Assembly: GCF_002934065.1 (NCBI RefSeq)
Contig: NZ_CP018049.1
Location: 1,300,501 to 1,364,500, forward strand
Length of the DNA: 64,000 nt
Source: Pseudomonas orientalis
Lineage (GTDB): Bacteria; Pseudomonadota; Gammaproteobacteria; Pseudomonadales; Pseudomonadaceae
Direction: 5' to 3'
Shown here in pieces: positions 18,740 through 27,575 of the stretch; the stretch's first letter is position 1; the number at the start of each line of letters is the position of its first letter. The translations under genes were made by a program, and so were the position numbers. Below the pieces are notes generated by a model. That model saw only the letters and a program-made list of their open reading frames with translations, was not told the DNA's origin and ran no database searches.

Positions 18740-19834
18740 ATGAGCGCCGTCAATCGCGCAGCGGTGGAAGCCGTCCTTCGCCAGTACACCGACCCCTATT
18801 TGAACCAGGACCCGGTCAGTGCCGGCTGTGTGCGGGCCATCGAGGTCCAGGCTGACCAGGTATCGGTCCAGTTGGAGCTGGGCTACGCCGCCGGCCTGTT
18901 CAAAAACGGCTGGGCGCAGATGCTGCAAATGGCCATCGAAGGCCTCGATGGCGTGCGCTCGGCCAAGGTCGACATCCGATGTGTGATCGCCTCGCACAAG
19001 GCCCAGGCGCAGATCCCTGGCCTGGCCAACGTCAAGAACGTGATCGCCGTGGCGTCGGGCAAGGGCGGGGTGGGTAAATCCACCACCGCCGCCAACCTGG
19101 CCCTGGCCCTGGCCCGAGAAGGTGCCCGCGTGGGCATCCTCGACGCCGATATCTATGGCCCGAGCCAGGGTGTGATGTTCGGCATTGCCGAAGGCACACG
19201 ACCCAAGGTCAAGGACCAGAAGTGGTTTGTGCCGATCGAGTCCCTGGGCGTGGAAGTGATGTCCATGGCGTTCCTGACCGATGACAACACGCCCATGGTC
19301 TGGCGCGGGCCGATGGTTTCCGGGGCGCTGCTGCAATTGGTCACCCAGACCGCCTGGGGCGACCTGGACTACCTGGTGATCGACATGCCACCCGGTACCG
19401 GCGATATCCAGTTGACCCTGGCGCAGAAAGTCCCGGTGGCCGGCTCGGTGATCGTCACCACGCCCCAGGACCTGGCATTGCTGGACGCGAAGAAAGGCGT
19501 GGAGATGTTCCGCAAGGTCAACATTCCGGTGCTGGGCGTGGTGGAAAACATGGCGGTGCACATCTGCTCCAACTGCGGTCATGCCGAACATCTCTTCGGC
19601 GAGGGCGGTGGCGAGAAGCTGGCGACTCAATACGGCGTCGAACTGCTGGCCTCGTTGCCGCTGTCGATGTCTATCCGCGAACAGGCCGATGGCGGCAAGC
19701 CCACCGTGGCTGCCGAGCCCGATGGTCAGATTGCCATGGTGTATCAGGAACTGGCCCGCCATGTGGGCGCGCGGATAGTGCTGCAGGAGGCGAGCAGTCC
19801 CGCGATGCCGACGATCACCGTCAGCGACGACTGA
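18740..19834 (+). CDS. apbC: Iron-sulfur cluster carrier ApbC/Mrp
   Basis: 364 residues. An N-terminal MIP18-like (DUF59) domain covers about 1-85. A deviant Walker P-loop GKGGVGKSTT follows at about 110, with the MRP signature around VIDMPPGTGDIQLT. The CSNCGH pair near residue 278 bridges the cluster in the dimer. It assembles and delivers [4Fe-4S] clusters in the cytoplasm. The ATG at 18740 has GGGAG 6 nt upstream. Confidence 0.94.
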   Translation: MSAVNRAAVEAVLRQYTDPYLNQDPVSAGCVRAIEVQADQVSVQLELGYAAGLFKNGWAQMLQMAIEGLDGVRSAKVDIRCVIASHKAQAQIPGLANVKNVIAVASGKGGVGKSTTAANLALALAREGARVGILDADIYGPSQGVMFGIAEGTRPKVKDQKWFVPIESLGVEVMSMAFLTDDNTPMVWRGPMVSGALLQLVTQTAWGDLDYLVIDMPPGTGDIQLTLAQKVPVAGSVIVTTPQDLALLDAKKGVEMFRKVNIPVLGVVENMAVHICSNCGHAEHLFGEGGGEKLATQYGVELLASLPLSMSIREQADGGKPTVAAEPDGQIAMVYQELARHVGARIVLQEASSPAMPTITVSDD

Positions 19835-19891
19835 ATCGCGATGTAGGAACGGTCCCGCACAGGGTTGTGACGCTCTTTTCCCAATAAGTCG

Positions 19892-19909
19892 TGTAAGCAT
19901 TCGCTTACC
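19892..19909. promoter_or_regulatory. GacA upstream activating sequence of rsmZ
   Basis: TGTAAGCATTCGCTTACC matches TGTAAG-N6-CTTACA with one mismatch. It lies about 175-190 nt before the rsmZ start, the spacing known for GacA-controlled rsm genes in P. fluorescens. Confidence 0.9.
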
Positions 19910-20081
19910 GTCATGTAGGTATTCGGTTTTTTTACCGGAAATGAGCGTCTCGAATCTGCGAGCGATATTTCTAACTGTTTGAAATAAAACAATTATTTAA
20001 TGTCCCTTGAGCACCGCCGATTGGCCGCTATCTGTTTGGATCCCGTTGAACTTATCTTGGGAGGCTCTAACATCAGCCCTG

Positions 20082-20216
20082 TGTCCACGGATTGGCACAG
20101 CCATCAAGGAACGGTGGTTTGGAAGGAATGTCGCAGGATGCGACTCATCAGGACGATGAAAAGGATTAAAGGGACTAGGGAAAAAATGTGGGCGGGTCAT
20201 ACCGCCCCTTTTTTCG
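20082..20216 (+). ncRNA. rsmZ: Regulatory RNA RsmZ
   Basis: An RNA of about 135 nt that titrates the translational repressors RsmA/RsmE. It begins TGTCCACGGATT and has at least six GGA motifs. Hairpin loops expose them: GTCGC-AGGAT-GCGAC and TCATC-AGGAC-GATGA are nearly identical to those in characterised P. fluorescens RsmZ, and CCATCAAGGAACGGTGG is a third. A -10-like TCTAACAT lies just upstream and an intrinsic terminator (GGGCGG/CCGCCC plus T6) ends it. The GacS/GacA system activates it through the box at 19892. fdxA follows convergently, as in other pseudomonads, but rpoS is not upstream. Confidence 0.95.
20190..20216 (+). terminator. Terminator of rsmZ
   Basis: GGGCGG and CCGCCC around a short loop (GTCATA) followed by CTTTTTT. 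Confidence 0.85.
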
Positions 20217-20251
20217 CCTGTAGAAAAGTGAAAGCGGCTACACGAAAACGC

Positions 20252-20280
20252 AAAAAAGGCCCGCAAGGGGCCTTTTTTTT
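20252..20280. terminator. Bidirectional terminator between rsmZ and fdxA
   Basis: AAAAAAGGCCC and GGGCCTTTTTT with a short loop and T/A runs on both sides. It ends fdxA and backs up the rsmZ terminator. Confidence 0.8.
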
Positions 20281-20296
20281 GGCAACGACGCTGCTA

Positions 20297-20620
20297 TCAG
20301 CGTTCGAGGTCTGCAATCTTGCCGGGTTTGCCATCCCATTCTTCCGCATCGGGCAGAGCATCCTTTCTTTCCGTGATGTTCGGCCAGATATCCGCCAGCT
20401 CGGCATTCAACTCAATGAAGTTTTCCATACCCGCAGGTACTTCATCCTCAGAGAAGATGGCGTTAGCCGGGCATTCTGGTTCACACAGGGCGCAGTCAAT
20501 GCACTCGTCCGGGTGGATGACCAGGAAGTTCGGGCCTTCGTAGAAGCAGTCCACCGGACACACTTCTACGCAGTCGGTGTACTTGCACTTGATGCAGTTG
20601 TCGGTGACGACGAAGGTCAT
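20297..20620 (-). CDS. fdxA: Seven-iron ferredoxin FdxA
   Basis: 107 residues. The first cluster motif is [17 protein letters not shown] and the second [12 protein letters not shown], giving one [3Fe-4S] and one [4Fe-4S] centre in the Azotobacter FdI fold. It is a cytoplasmic low-potential electron carrier. The start ATG is preceded by GAGGAGAAAATTAGAA. mutS lies 142 nt upstream on the same strand; this mutS-fdxA-rsmZ block is conserved in Pseudomonas. Confidence 0.96.
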   Translation of the reverse strand: MTFVVTDNCIKCKYTDCVEVCPVDCFYEGPNFLVIHPDECIDCALCEPECPANAIFSEDEVPAGMENFIELNAELADIWPNITERKDALPDAEEWDGKPGKIADLER

Positions 20621-20762
20621 TTCTAATTTTCTCCTCAGGCGGCGGCAGCGAAACCCTGTGTGGCAGGGCTCGCGAGGTTCGGGAGCGATAGTCTGCAGGC
20701 CAGGCTAAAAGCCCGCAGCATCCCAAACCGCGCGAGAGTCTACCAGCTTGCACGCGTGTGCG

Positions 20763-23354
20763 TTATATCCGAGTCTTCAGTGCATATAACATTTCGAGTG
20801 CTTTACGCGGCGTCACGTCGTCCAGGTCAAGCTTGGCCAGCTCGTCCAGTACCGGATGGGGCAGGCTGGCGAACAGGTCGCTCTGGTGCGGCGCGGCGGG
20901 TTTCCTGCTGGCCTTGGCCGGGCTGGCGACCACGGTTTCATGGGGCAGGGCCGTGGTTTCCAGGCGGCTCAGGTGCTCACGGGCGCGAGTGATGACATCA
21001 GTGGGCACGCCGGCCAACTGCGCGACCGCCAAGCCATAACTCTGGCTGGCCGGGCCCGGCAGCACGTGGTGCAGGAAAACGATGCGCTCGTTGTGCTCGG
21101 TGGCATTGAGGTGCACGTTGGCTACCAGCGGCTCGCTTTCCGGTAACACCGTCAGTTCGAAGTAGTGGGTGGCAAACAACGTATAGGCGCGCAAATGTGC
21201 CAGACGCTCGGCCGCCGCCCATGCCAGCGACAGGCCGTCAAACGTACTGGTGCCGCGGCCCACTTCGTCCATCAACACCAGGCTGCGGTCGGTGGCGTTA
21301 TGCAGGATGTTCGCGGTTTCGCTCATTTCCACCATAAACGTCGAGCGCCCACCGGCCAGGTCGTCGCTGGAACCGATCCGGGTGAAAATTCGGTCCACCA
21401 GGGACAGCTCGCAACTGGCCGCCGGCACGAAGCTGCCGATGTGTGCCAGCAGCACGATCAGCGCGGTCTGGCGCATATAGGTGGATTTACCGCCCATGTT
21501 CGGGCCGGTAATCACCAGCATGCGAGTGTCGTCGTCCAGCGACAGGTCGTTGGCGACGAATGGCGTGGTCAACACCTGCTCCACCACCGGGTGGCGCCCT
21601 TGCACGATGCGCATGCACGGCTCGCTGACAAAACGCGGGCAGTTGAGGTCCAGGTTCAGCGCACGTTCGGCCAGGTTGCTCAGCACGTCCAGTTCCGCCA
21701 GGGCGGCGGCGGTGTCCTGCAGCGGCGCCAGGCGGCTGATCAAGTCCTCGAGCAAGGCTTCGTAAAGCATTTTTTCCCGCGCCAGGGCGCGGCTTTTGGC
21801 CGACAGCGCCTTGTCTTCGAACGCTTTGAGCTCGGGGGTGATAAACCGCTCTGCGCCCTTGAGCGTCTGGCGACGTTGATAGTCGATAGGCGCCGACTCC
21901 GCCTGCTTGCTCGGCAGCTCAATAAAATAGCCATGCACGCGGTTGTAGCCGACCTTCAGGTTGGCCAGCCCGGTGCGGGCTTTTTCGCGGGCCTCCAGGT
22001 CGATCAGGAACTGGCCGGCGTTTTCACTCAGCGATTGCAGCTCATCCAGCTCGCTGTCGTAACCGGTTTTCAGCACACCGCCATCACGGATGATCGCTGG
22101 CGGGTTGTCGATGATGGCCTTTTCCAGCAGCGCCGCGAGGTCCGGGTAAGTGCCGGCGGTGACTGCAAGCTGTTGCAGGTGTGGCGTGTCCAGTTCGGTC
22201 ATCGCGACTTGCAACTGGGGGAGGGCACTCAAGGCATCACGCAAGCGCGCCAGGTCACGGGGCCGCGCATTACGCAGGCCGATCCGCGCGAGGATGCGCT
22301 CGATATCGCCGATTTCCTTCAGTTGCGGCTGCAGCTTTTCAAAGCGATAGCCGTCAAGCAGGCAGGTAATGGAAGTCTGACGTGCTTGAAGGACGGTCAA
22401 ATCCCGCAGCGGACGATTCAGCCAGCGAGTCAGCAGGCGGCTGCCCATGGCCGTCTGGCAGCGGTCGACCACCGATTGCAGCGTGTTGTCACGCCCGCCC
22501 GCCAGGTTGGTATCCAGTTCCAGGTTGCGACGGCTGGCGCCATCCAATACCACGGTATCGTCCAGCCGCTCATGCCGCAGGCTGCGCAAGTGCGGCAGGG
22601 CCGTGCGCTGGGTTTCCTTGGCGTAGCTGAGCAGGCAGCCGGCAGCGCCGATGGCCAGGGTCAGTGTTTCGCAACCGAAGCCTTTAAGGTCCTGCACCGA
22701 GAACTGCTGGCACAGACTTTTCAGCGCCGAATCACGCTCAAAATCCCACGGCGCACGACGTTTGGTCCCACGGCGCTTCTCTGCCGGCAAGTCCTTGGGC
22801 CAATCATCCGGAATCAACAACTCCACCGGATTGATACGCTCCAACTCCGCCAGCAGGTTCTCCCAGCCCTTGATCTCCAGCACGCTGAAATTGCCGCTGG
22901 TGATATCCAGCACCGACAGGCCGAACAGACGCTCATCGCCCAACACCGCAGCGATCAGGTTATCGCGCCGCTCATCCAGCAGCGCCTCATCACTCACCGT
23001 GCCCGGCGTAATAATGCGCACCACCTGCCGTTCCACCGGCCCCTTACTGGTGGCCGGGTCGCCGATCTGCTCACAGATCACCACCGACTCGCCCAGCTTC
23101 ACCAACTTGACCAGATAACCTTCCAATGAATGGTAAGGAATCCCACACATCGGAATCGACTGCCCCGCCGACTGCCCGCGCGCGGTCAGGGTGATGTCCA
23201 GCAGCTTGGCGGCCTTCTTCGCGTCTTCGTAGAAGATCTCGTAGAAGTCGCCCATGCGGTAGAACATCAACTGATCAGGGTGCTGGTTTTTCAGGCGCCA
23301 GTACTGCTGCATCATTGGCGTGTGGGAGGACAGATCGGAGGTGTTTTTACTCAT
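20763..23354 (-). CDS. mutS: DNA mismatch repair protein MutS
   Basis: 863 residues. The mismatch-reading Phe-x-Glu is Phe37-Tyr38-Glu39 in MGDFYEIF. The Walker [14 protein letters not shown] is near residue 618, followed by [20 protein letters not shown] and the Walker [13 protein letters not shown]. The clamp, lever and C-terminal dimerisation regions are full length. MutS finds mismatches and recruits MutL. mutS marks the left border of the tailocin insertion interval. Confidence 0.97.
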   Translation of the reverse strand: MSKNTSDLSSHTPMMQQYWRLKNQHPDQLMFYRMGDFYEIFYEDAKKAAKLLDITLTARGQSAGQSIPMCGIPYHSLEGYLVKLVKLGESVVICEQIGDPATSKGPVERQVVRIITPGTVSDEALLDERRDNLIAAVLGDERLFGLSVLDITSGNFSVLEIKGWENLLAELERINPVELLIPDDWPKDLPAEKRRGTKRRAPWDFERDSALKSLCQQFSVQDLKGFGCETLTLAIGAAGCLLSYAKETQRTALPHLRSLRHERLDDTVVLDGASRRNLELDTNLAGGRDNTLQSVVDRCQTAMGSRLLTRWLNRPLRDLTVLQARQTSITCLLDGYRFEKLQPQLKEIGDIERILARIGLRNARPRDLARLRDALSALPQLQVAMTELDTPHLQQLAVTAGTYPDLAALLEKAIIDNPPAIIRDGGVLKTGYDSELDELQSLSENAGQFLIDLEAREKARTGLANLKVGYNRVHGYFIELPSKQAESAPIDYQRRQTLKGAERFITPELKAFEDKALSAKSRALAREKMLYEALLEDLISRLAPLQDTAAALAELDVLSNLAERALNLDLNCPRFVSEPCMRIVQGRHPVVEQVLTTPFVANDLSLDDDTRMLVITGPNMGGKSTYMRQTALIVLLAHIGSFVPAASCELSLVDRIFTRIGSSDDLAGGRSTFMVEMSETANILHNATDRSLVLMDEVGRGTSTFDGLSLAWAAAERLAHLRAYTLFATHYFELTVLPESEPLVANVHLNATEHNERIVFLHHVLPGPASQSYGLAVAQLAGVPTDVITRAREHLSRLETTALPHETVVASPAKASRKPAAPHQSDLFASLPHPVLDELAKLDLDDVTPRKALEMLYALKTRI

Positions 23355-23539
23355 TGGGTAGTAGGCAAATTCGTTGAAAGTGATGGGGCAAAGGGGGCGA
23401 TTGGCCCAGCATTTGTTGCGATGGGCGCAAGGTTAACACGCGAGGTCGGGGGTTCGCAGGTTGCAAACGGCCAGGTAGAAATAGAAGAAGGGCGCAGCGC
23501 ATTCATTCAAATACACCGCCCCCTTCTTTTTATCGGCCC

Positions 23540-23821
23540 TTACTGAATGTTGCTGGGGGAATCCAACACCTTCACCACATCATCAATCACCGCCTTGACC
23601 ATCTCCTGCAAGTAATGCGAGGCCCATGCGTAACGGTCCGTCTCCTTGGTCATCGCCGCATCTTCTGCGAGCAGCTTGGCGACATGGAGAAGATCGGAGG
23701 CGTGATGCAAGGCTTCCCGCAGGGAAACACCGCTGTTGACGCGGAATAGAGGCTGGTCGGAGTGAAAGGAGAAGGGGGTGACGCCGAGGGTGGTTAACGC
23801 AGGCGGATTTGTAGCAGTCAT
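23540..23821 (-). CDS. DUF3077 family protein
   Basis: 93 residues, starting at the ATG at 23821 (MTATNPPALTTLG). The body (PLFRVNSGVSLREALHHASD, LLHVAKLLAEDAA, ASHYLQEMVKAVIDDV) is the DUF3077 pattern, a small helical family common in pseudomonads. Function unknown. It lies immediately downstream of an Ash/Icd-like frame on the same strand and belongs to the variable interval between mutS and the tailocin repressor. Confidence 0.75.
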   Translation of the reverse strand: MTATNPPALTTLGVTPFSFHSDQPLFRVNSGVSLREALHHASDLLHVAKLLAEDAAMTKETDRYAWASHYLQEMVKAVIDDVVKVLDSPSNIQ

Positions 23822-23837
23822 CGGTAAAACTCCCATA

Positions 23838-24158
23838 TCAAGTGAGAGCTACCACGTTCGTTCTCAGGCGAATGGGTGGCAGCTGTGCGCAGGCTGAGAA
23901 ACCGGAGATACAGGAACCCGGCAGACCCGAAGGTCTCCCACGCACAGCCGCCATTGCACGAAATGATGGGCGAAAAAAAACGCCTGCAGATCGGGTTTGG
24001 GGGCGCTTTGCGCCTGCATCTTGCCGGGTTCTCAGGCCCGATCGCTGAATTGGCAGCGACGAATGGAAGGGTAGCGTGGTGATAAGGAGGGTGCAACTGG
24101 GAAAATTGTGTCCTGGAAATAGATGCGTCCACTTTTCTCCAGTAGGCACCATTGGCAA
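23838..24158 (-). CDS. Possible Ash/Icd-like small ORF
   Basis: 106 codons. The last 65 residues (RTRQDAGAKRP, AAVRGRPSGLPGSC) resemble the phage P4 Ash/Icd-type small proteins scattered through proteobacterial genomes, which combine Arg-rich stretches with an RGRPxGLPG motif. The start is uncertain and no good ribosome binding site was seen. The DNA holds the inverted pair GAACCCGGCA (23914-23923) and TGCCGGGTTC (24022-24031), so a structured RNA is an equal possibility. Another minus-strand frame is open across the same stretch. Confidence 0.35.
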   Translation of the reverse strand: MPMVPTGEKWTHLFPGHNFPSCTLLITTLPFHSSLPIQRSGLRTRQDAGAKRPQTRSAGVFFRPSFRAMAAVRGRPSGLPGSCISGFSACAQLPPIRLRTNVVALT

Positions 24159-24231
24159 ATCACGCCTCCTAGAACGATGTGGCAGGTAATGTCATGATTC
24201 GATTAGTTTGAACTTCGCAACCCGGAAACTT

Positions 24232-24780
24232 ATGACGAGTACCCTGAAGTATCAGATTCTTGCTGGGCTACCAGGCGAAGGACCTCTTCCTTTACAGTTC
24301 AGCGCTACCGGCCAAGGGCACCATAGTGAAGGAGTAGTCATCAGGTTCTCGCCGGAGGCGATGCCTTCTTGGGTGGGGAATTTTCAACCGGGTTTTTGCC
24401 GCTTCAGTTGCGTTCTGGAGCTGGGTTCAACTTTCCATGTGATGATAGTTGCCGGTGGTCAGGGTTATATCGTGGACATTCGTAGCGGCGTTCTCTTGAA
24501 GCATTTCGGTGGGGATATCGAGTATTTGGTCAGCATTCCAGAATTAGACAGTGTTCTTGTTTCAAATGGGTTGTGGCTCAGGCTTGTTAAAGGCGAGGCT
24601 GAGGTCTGGTGCTCTGAGCGCCTGTCTTTGGACGGGATTAGAAATATCCAAGTCTCGCTCGCGGATGGGATTATTACAGGGGAGGGATGGTATGTAGACG
24701 ATTGCTGGTATCCGTTCAAAGTCTGCATCTCCTCGGGTGAGGCTACGGGAGGAGTTTTCGAGTCGCTTGACTTCAGCTAA
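24232..24780 (+). CDS. Hypothetical protein, beta-rich
   Basis: 182 residues from the ATG at 24232, with GGA about 8 nt upstream; the frame extends to a TTG at 24208. Alternating hydrophobic stretches (FHVMIVAGGQGYIVDIRSGV, DSVLVSNGLWLRLV, NIQVSLADGIITGEGWYVDD) suggest a repeated beta-sheet fold resembling propeller blades. No catalytic motif, signal peptide or membrane segment is evident. The gene is more AT-rich than the core genes, which suits horizontal origin. Some immunity proteins look like this, but no toxin gene is adjacent, so no function is assigned. Confidence 0.6.
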   Translation: MTSTLKYQILAGLPGEGPLPLQFSATGQGHHSEGVVIRFSPEAMPSWVGNFQPGFCRFSCVLELGSTFHVMIVAGGQGYIVDIRSGVLLKHFGGDIEYLVSIPELDSVLVSNGLWLRLVKGEAEVWCSERLSLDGIRNIQVSLADGIITGEGWYVDDCWYPFKVCISSGEATGGVFESLDFS

Positions 24781-24888
24781 GTCTATTTCTGCGTTTCTGA
24801 ATGATTAGCTACCGGGCGCCCTGAAAGCAGTACGCGCCAAATCACCAAGCAGTAACACCGCAATAAACTCAGCGATTTATCGCTCTGA

Positions 24889-25551
24889 TCACTCATTCTC
24901 TCCAGCGCCATTTTTACAACCCGTCACGGTGGGATAAGGCAGGCAGACCAGAATCATTTTATTCTTCGGTTCAAAACCATGATCAATCATGCAGCGTTGT
25001 GCCTTGGCTGTGCGCCCGATGCTGGCGACGGCCAGGTTCGACCCCAGCGGTTTTGGGTATCCGCAGGCGTACATGACCGGTAGCGCTTCTTTATCGTTGA
25101 CCAGTTGCACGGAGTGGTGCGTCGATGCGCCTACTTTACGCCAGGTGACCTGCATGTCTTCAAACCGGCCAGAATCGGGTTTTATCGGGTAGAAACCGTC
25201 ATCATCTTTAAACGGCAAAGCCTCAAGCTCGGACACGCTTAGTGGACGACCTTTTTTTGCTTCAACGCAGGCCGGAGTGTCTTTCATGACATCACAGAAC
25301 TCAAAACCGTCTTTACGCTTAAAACCCAGAAGTTGCATGCATTGAAACTGGAGTACCTGTTCATTTATGGGTAATTGAGTCAATGAGCCGCCTACAGGGT
25401 CACCACATTCCGCCATCGCAGCCTTAACATCATCGACGTTCGTGGAGGTACGCCGCCACTGTGTGAATTCAGCAGGTGGCGGACAGCCTGTGAGTAAAAG
25501 TACCGATGCGATCAATGCCGGGAGAGTGATGATCTGGCTTTTTCGCAGCAT
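24889..25551 (-). CDS. Lipoprotein with an internally duplicated Cys domain
   Basis: 220 residues. The signal peptide ends in a lipobox, LLTGC, with the lipidated Cys at about 23. The mature part repeats one pattern twice: WRR/WRK, then ECG/ACG, then QCM/RCM, then GF, then a Cys about 10 residues later, then DTPAC/TVTGC. The matched Cys suggest two similar disulfide-stabilised periplasmic domains. AAGGAT lies 7 nt before the ATG at 25551. The gene starts 41 nt after the two-TM gene and probably shares its transcript. Similar single-domain lipoproteins occur in prophages; the function is unknown. Confidence 0.65.
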   Translation of the reverse strand: MLRKSQIITLPALIASVLLLTGCPPPAEFTQWRRTSTNVDDVKAAMAECGDPVGGSLTQLPINEQVLQFQCMQLLGFKRKDGFEFCDVMKDTPACVEAKKGRPLSVSELEALPFKDDDGFYPIKPDSGRFEDMQVTWRKVGASTHHSVQLVNDKEALPVMYACGYPKPLGSNLAVASIGRTAKAQRCMIDHGFEPKNKMILVCLPYPTVTGCKNGAGENE

Positions 25552-25592
25552 ATTAATCCTTCAAAGTTGGAATTACCGCGCGGTTCAACAGG

Positions 25593-25964
25593 CTATCTGG
25601 ATCTACGCCCACTTGCCGGAAACAACCCTCTGATCACCCCAAGAAACGCCGCAAACAAATTGATTGAAGTCGCCGTAGTGATGGCAATCAGCACGTTATC
25701 CGAGAACGGCGCCTTACCCGAGTAATAAGTCGACCACCCATTCCACACCAGCAGTACCGCCCAAAAGATCACACCGCAGGCAGCAAACCAGAACGCACGC
25801 CCCGCATATTTCTTGCGCAGTTGCCGTTCGGCCTTCTGGTCTTTGAGGTTCTGGTTTCTCTCATCATCGGTGCCTATGGCTTGCTCGCCACCAGCTTGCG
25901 AGTCTTGGTCAGGCCCAGCCTCGGGGGGTAGGGTGAGTTCCAGACTGTCGAGTTCTTCACTCAC
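25593..25964 (-). CDS. Two-TM membrane protein paired with a Panacea protein
   Basis: 123 residues from a GTG at 25964 that overlaps the end of the upstream gene by 8 nt (GTGAGTGA), so the two are translationally coupled. A charged N-terminal part of about 65 residues (DDERNQNLKDQKAERQLRKK) precedes TM1 (FWFAACGVIFWAVLLVW) and TM2 (VLIAITTATSINLFAAFLGV), ending RGLFP. I do not recognise a named family. Small membrane proteins are among the known toxin partners of Panacea antitoxins, so a membrane-acting toxin is a reasonable inference. A tailocin-linked accessory role is the alternative. Confidence 0.6.
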   Translation of the reverse strand: MSEELDSLELTLPPEAGPDQDSQAGGEQAIGTDDERNQNLKDQKAERQLRKKYAGRAFWFAACGVIFWAVLLVWNGWSTYYSGKAPFSDNVLIAITTATSINLFAAFLGVIRGLFPASGRRSR

Positions 25965-26445
25965 GGATGCGACTCTTGGGATGAATGAGTGCTGCCATGT
26001 CTTGCCAGTCGATGGCGGAACCGTCGGCGCCCTTGAGCGCCCAGGCTGTGCCGCTCTCGTGGGAAAGGTTGGACAGTTGGGTGCCTGACCATTTGCCGTA
26101 TTTGCTGATGATCCGATCAATCAGGCGGTGGGCATAGGTGTCACTGTCGGGAATCCTCGGTGTAACGAAGATGATGTCCTCGTCGTCCGGCTTCAAATTG
26201 CTGAGCAGCGAAGTGACCGGACGGCTGCCGTAGGATTTCAACTCATGGTACAGCGACGGGATGACCGGGCCATATTGCCAGCGGGCGAAGTGGTCATCCA
26301 TGAGCGGCTGATCCCGTTCACGCAGATGCCAGGACTGCGTGTAGAACAGCAGTTTTTGCAGCTTCATGGGCGTCAGGCCCGAAAGCTTGCCTTCCTTCGC
26401 GCGTTCAATGAAGGCGTTAGCAACAGCTAGCGCTGAATAAGCCAT
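25957..26445 (-). CDS. Panacea (DUF4065, SocA/GepA-like) domain protein, putative antitoxin
   Basis: 162 residues from the ATG at 26445, with GGAGG 5 nt upstream. The Panacea signature is clear: LTPMKLQKLLFYTQSWHL, then FARWQYGPVIPSLYHELKSYG. The domain is known as a versatile antitoxin that neutralises unrelated toxins, and as the SocA proteolysis adaptor in Caulobacter. It is first in a probable operon with the two-TM protein and the lipoprotein. It diverges from the tailocin repressor across 264 nt that contain repressor-type operators, so repressor control of this operon is possible. Confidence 0.85.
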   Translation of the reverse strand: MAYSALAVANAFIERAKEGKLSGLTPMKLQKLLFYTQSWHLRERDQPLMDDHFARWQYGPVIPSLYHELKSYGSRPVTSLLSNLKPDDEDIIFVTPRIPDSDTYAHRLIDRIISKYGKWSGTQLSNLSHESGTAWALKGADGSAIDWQDMAALIHPKSRIRE

Positions 26446-26603
26446 GAGCACCTCCGTCGTTGCTGGCCATGTTGTTCCAGAGTCTTATACATAGGCCCTG
26501 AATTGTCGATAAGCAAGGGCGCCTGTCCACCCGCTCGGTGTGGCATCAGGCTACCCTGCGGCGATATCAAGCGGTTCTGAATGATAGAAAGCAATTAACT
26601 GTT

Positions 26604-26664
26604 TGCATATACAGTATTTTGTTTCAATCTAAACAAAATTGTGTGTTTAATGCATAAATATGCA
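26604..26664. promoter_or_regulatory. Operator cluster upstream of the tailocin repressor
   Basis: TGCATATACAGT (26604-26615) is the exact reverse complement of 27579-27590 in the tail promoter. A palindrome TGCATA-AA-TATGCA lies at 26651-26664. The sites fall between the divergent Panacea operon and the repressor gene, the usual place for autoregulatory operators. Confidence 0.65.
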
Positions 26665-26709
26665 AATTAGCATTTGCCAACGTTCAAGACTCCCGGCAAT
26701 ATCCGCGTT

Positions 26710-27444
26710 ATGCAAAAACGCAACGTTTCTATCGTCTTGAAAGAGCTGCTGGATCGCGATCGGATCTCCCCTACGGAGCTTCACCGACGCACCGGTGTGC
26801 CTCAATCCACACTGTCCCGGATCCTCAGCGGCAAGATCGTTGACCCGTCGGACAAACACATCTCTCGCATCGCCGAGTATTTCCGCGTCAGCACCGATCA
26901 CCTGCGCGGGCGCGCCGGGGTGGGTGCTTTGCGAGATGATGGGCGCGATCCGATGCATTCGGAGCTCAAGGACATAAGCCTGTGGGACGACGACACGCCC
27001 GTTAATGATGACGAGGTGTCGATCCCCTTTCTGCGCGAGGTTGAATTGGCTGCTGGATCAGGAAGATTCGTCATCGAGGAAAGTGAGAAAGCCAGCCTGC
27101 GCTTTGGAAAGCGCAGCCTTCGGCATAACGGCGTGCAGTTCGATCAGGCCAAATGCGTAACGGTGCGCGGCAACAGTATGTTGCCGGTGCTGCGCGATGG
27201 CGCGACGGTGGGGGTCAATGCCGGCAAGAGCGGGATTGGCGACATCGTCGATGGTGACCTGTATGCCATCAATCATAATGGCCAGCTACGGGTGAAGCAG
27301 CTCTACCGTCTGCCTTCCGGGATTCGCCTGCGCAGCTTCAACCGTGATGAGCATCCGGACGAAGACTATAGCTTCCAGGATATTCAGGATGAGCAGATCA
27401 GCATTCTCGGTCATGTTTTCTGGTGGGGCATGTACGCCCGCTGA
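26710..27444 (+). CDS. Tailocin/prophage repressor (HTH-XRE plus S24 LexA-like peptidase)
   Basis: 244 residues, PrtR/CI-like. The N-terminal helix-turn-helix is at about 8-60 (SPTELHRRTGVPQSTLSRIL). The C-terminal S24 domain has the nucleophile Ser in RGNSMLPVLRDG and the general-base Lys in QLRVKQLYR. Such repressors self-cleave on RecA filaments after DNA damage. The ATG at 26710 gives the usual start of the HTH; the frame extends 12 codons upstream without a good ribosome binding site. It is followed by a terminator and the tail promoter. recA itself lies at the other end of the cluster. Confidence 0.9.
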   Translation: MQKRNVSIVLKELLDRDRISPTELHRRTGVPQSTLSRILSGKIVDPSDKHISRIAEYFRVSTDHLRGRAGVGALRDDGRDPMHSELKDISLWDDDTPVNDDEVSIPFLREVELAAGSGRFVIEESEKASLRFGKRSLRHNGVQFDQAKCVTVRGNSMLPVLRDGATVGVNAGKSGIGDIVDGDLYAINHNGQLRVKQLYRLPSGIRLRSFNRDEHPDEDYSFQDIQDEQISILGHVFWWGMYAR

Positions 27445-27461
27445 CATCATCGCGTAAGACG

Positions 27462-27488
27462 AAACCCGCCCATGAGCGGGTTTTTTTT
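27462..27488 (+). terminator. Terminator of the repressor gene
   Basis: AAACCCGC and GCGGGTTT around a short loop, with an eight-T tail. It isolates the repressor from the tail genes. Confidence 0.85.
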
Positions 27489-27575
27489 CGCCTGCAGAAC
27501 ACCTCCAAACCCCGAGCACATAAGGCTTTGAATGCGGAAATGCATATTCGACGGAAAAATAAATGCGTTGATGCA

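Noticed and set aside
21165..23129. 654-codon open frame on the plus strand
   Set aside because: Antisense of mutS; no domain and no plausible ribosome binding site.
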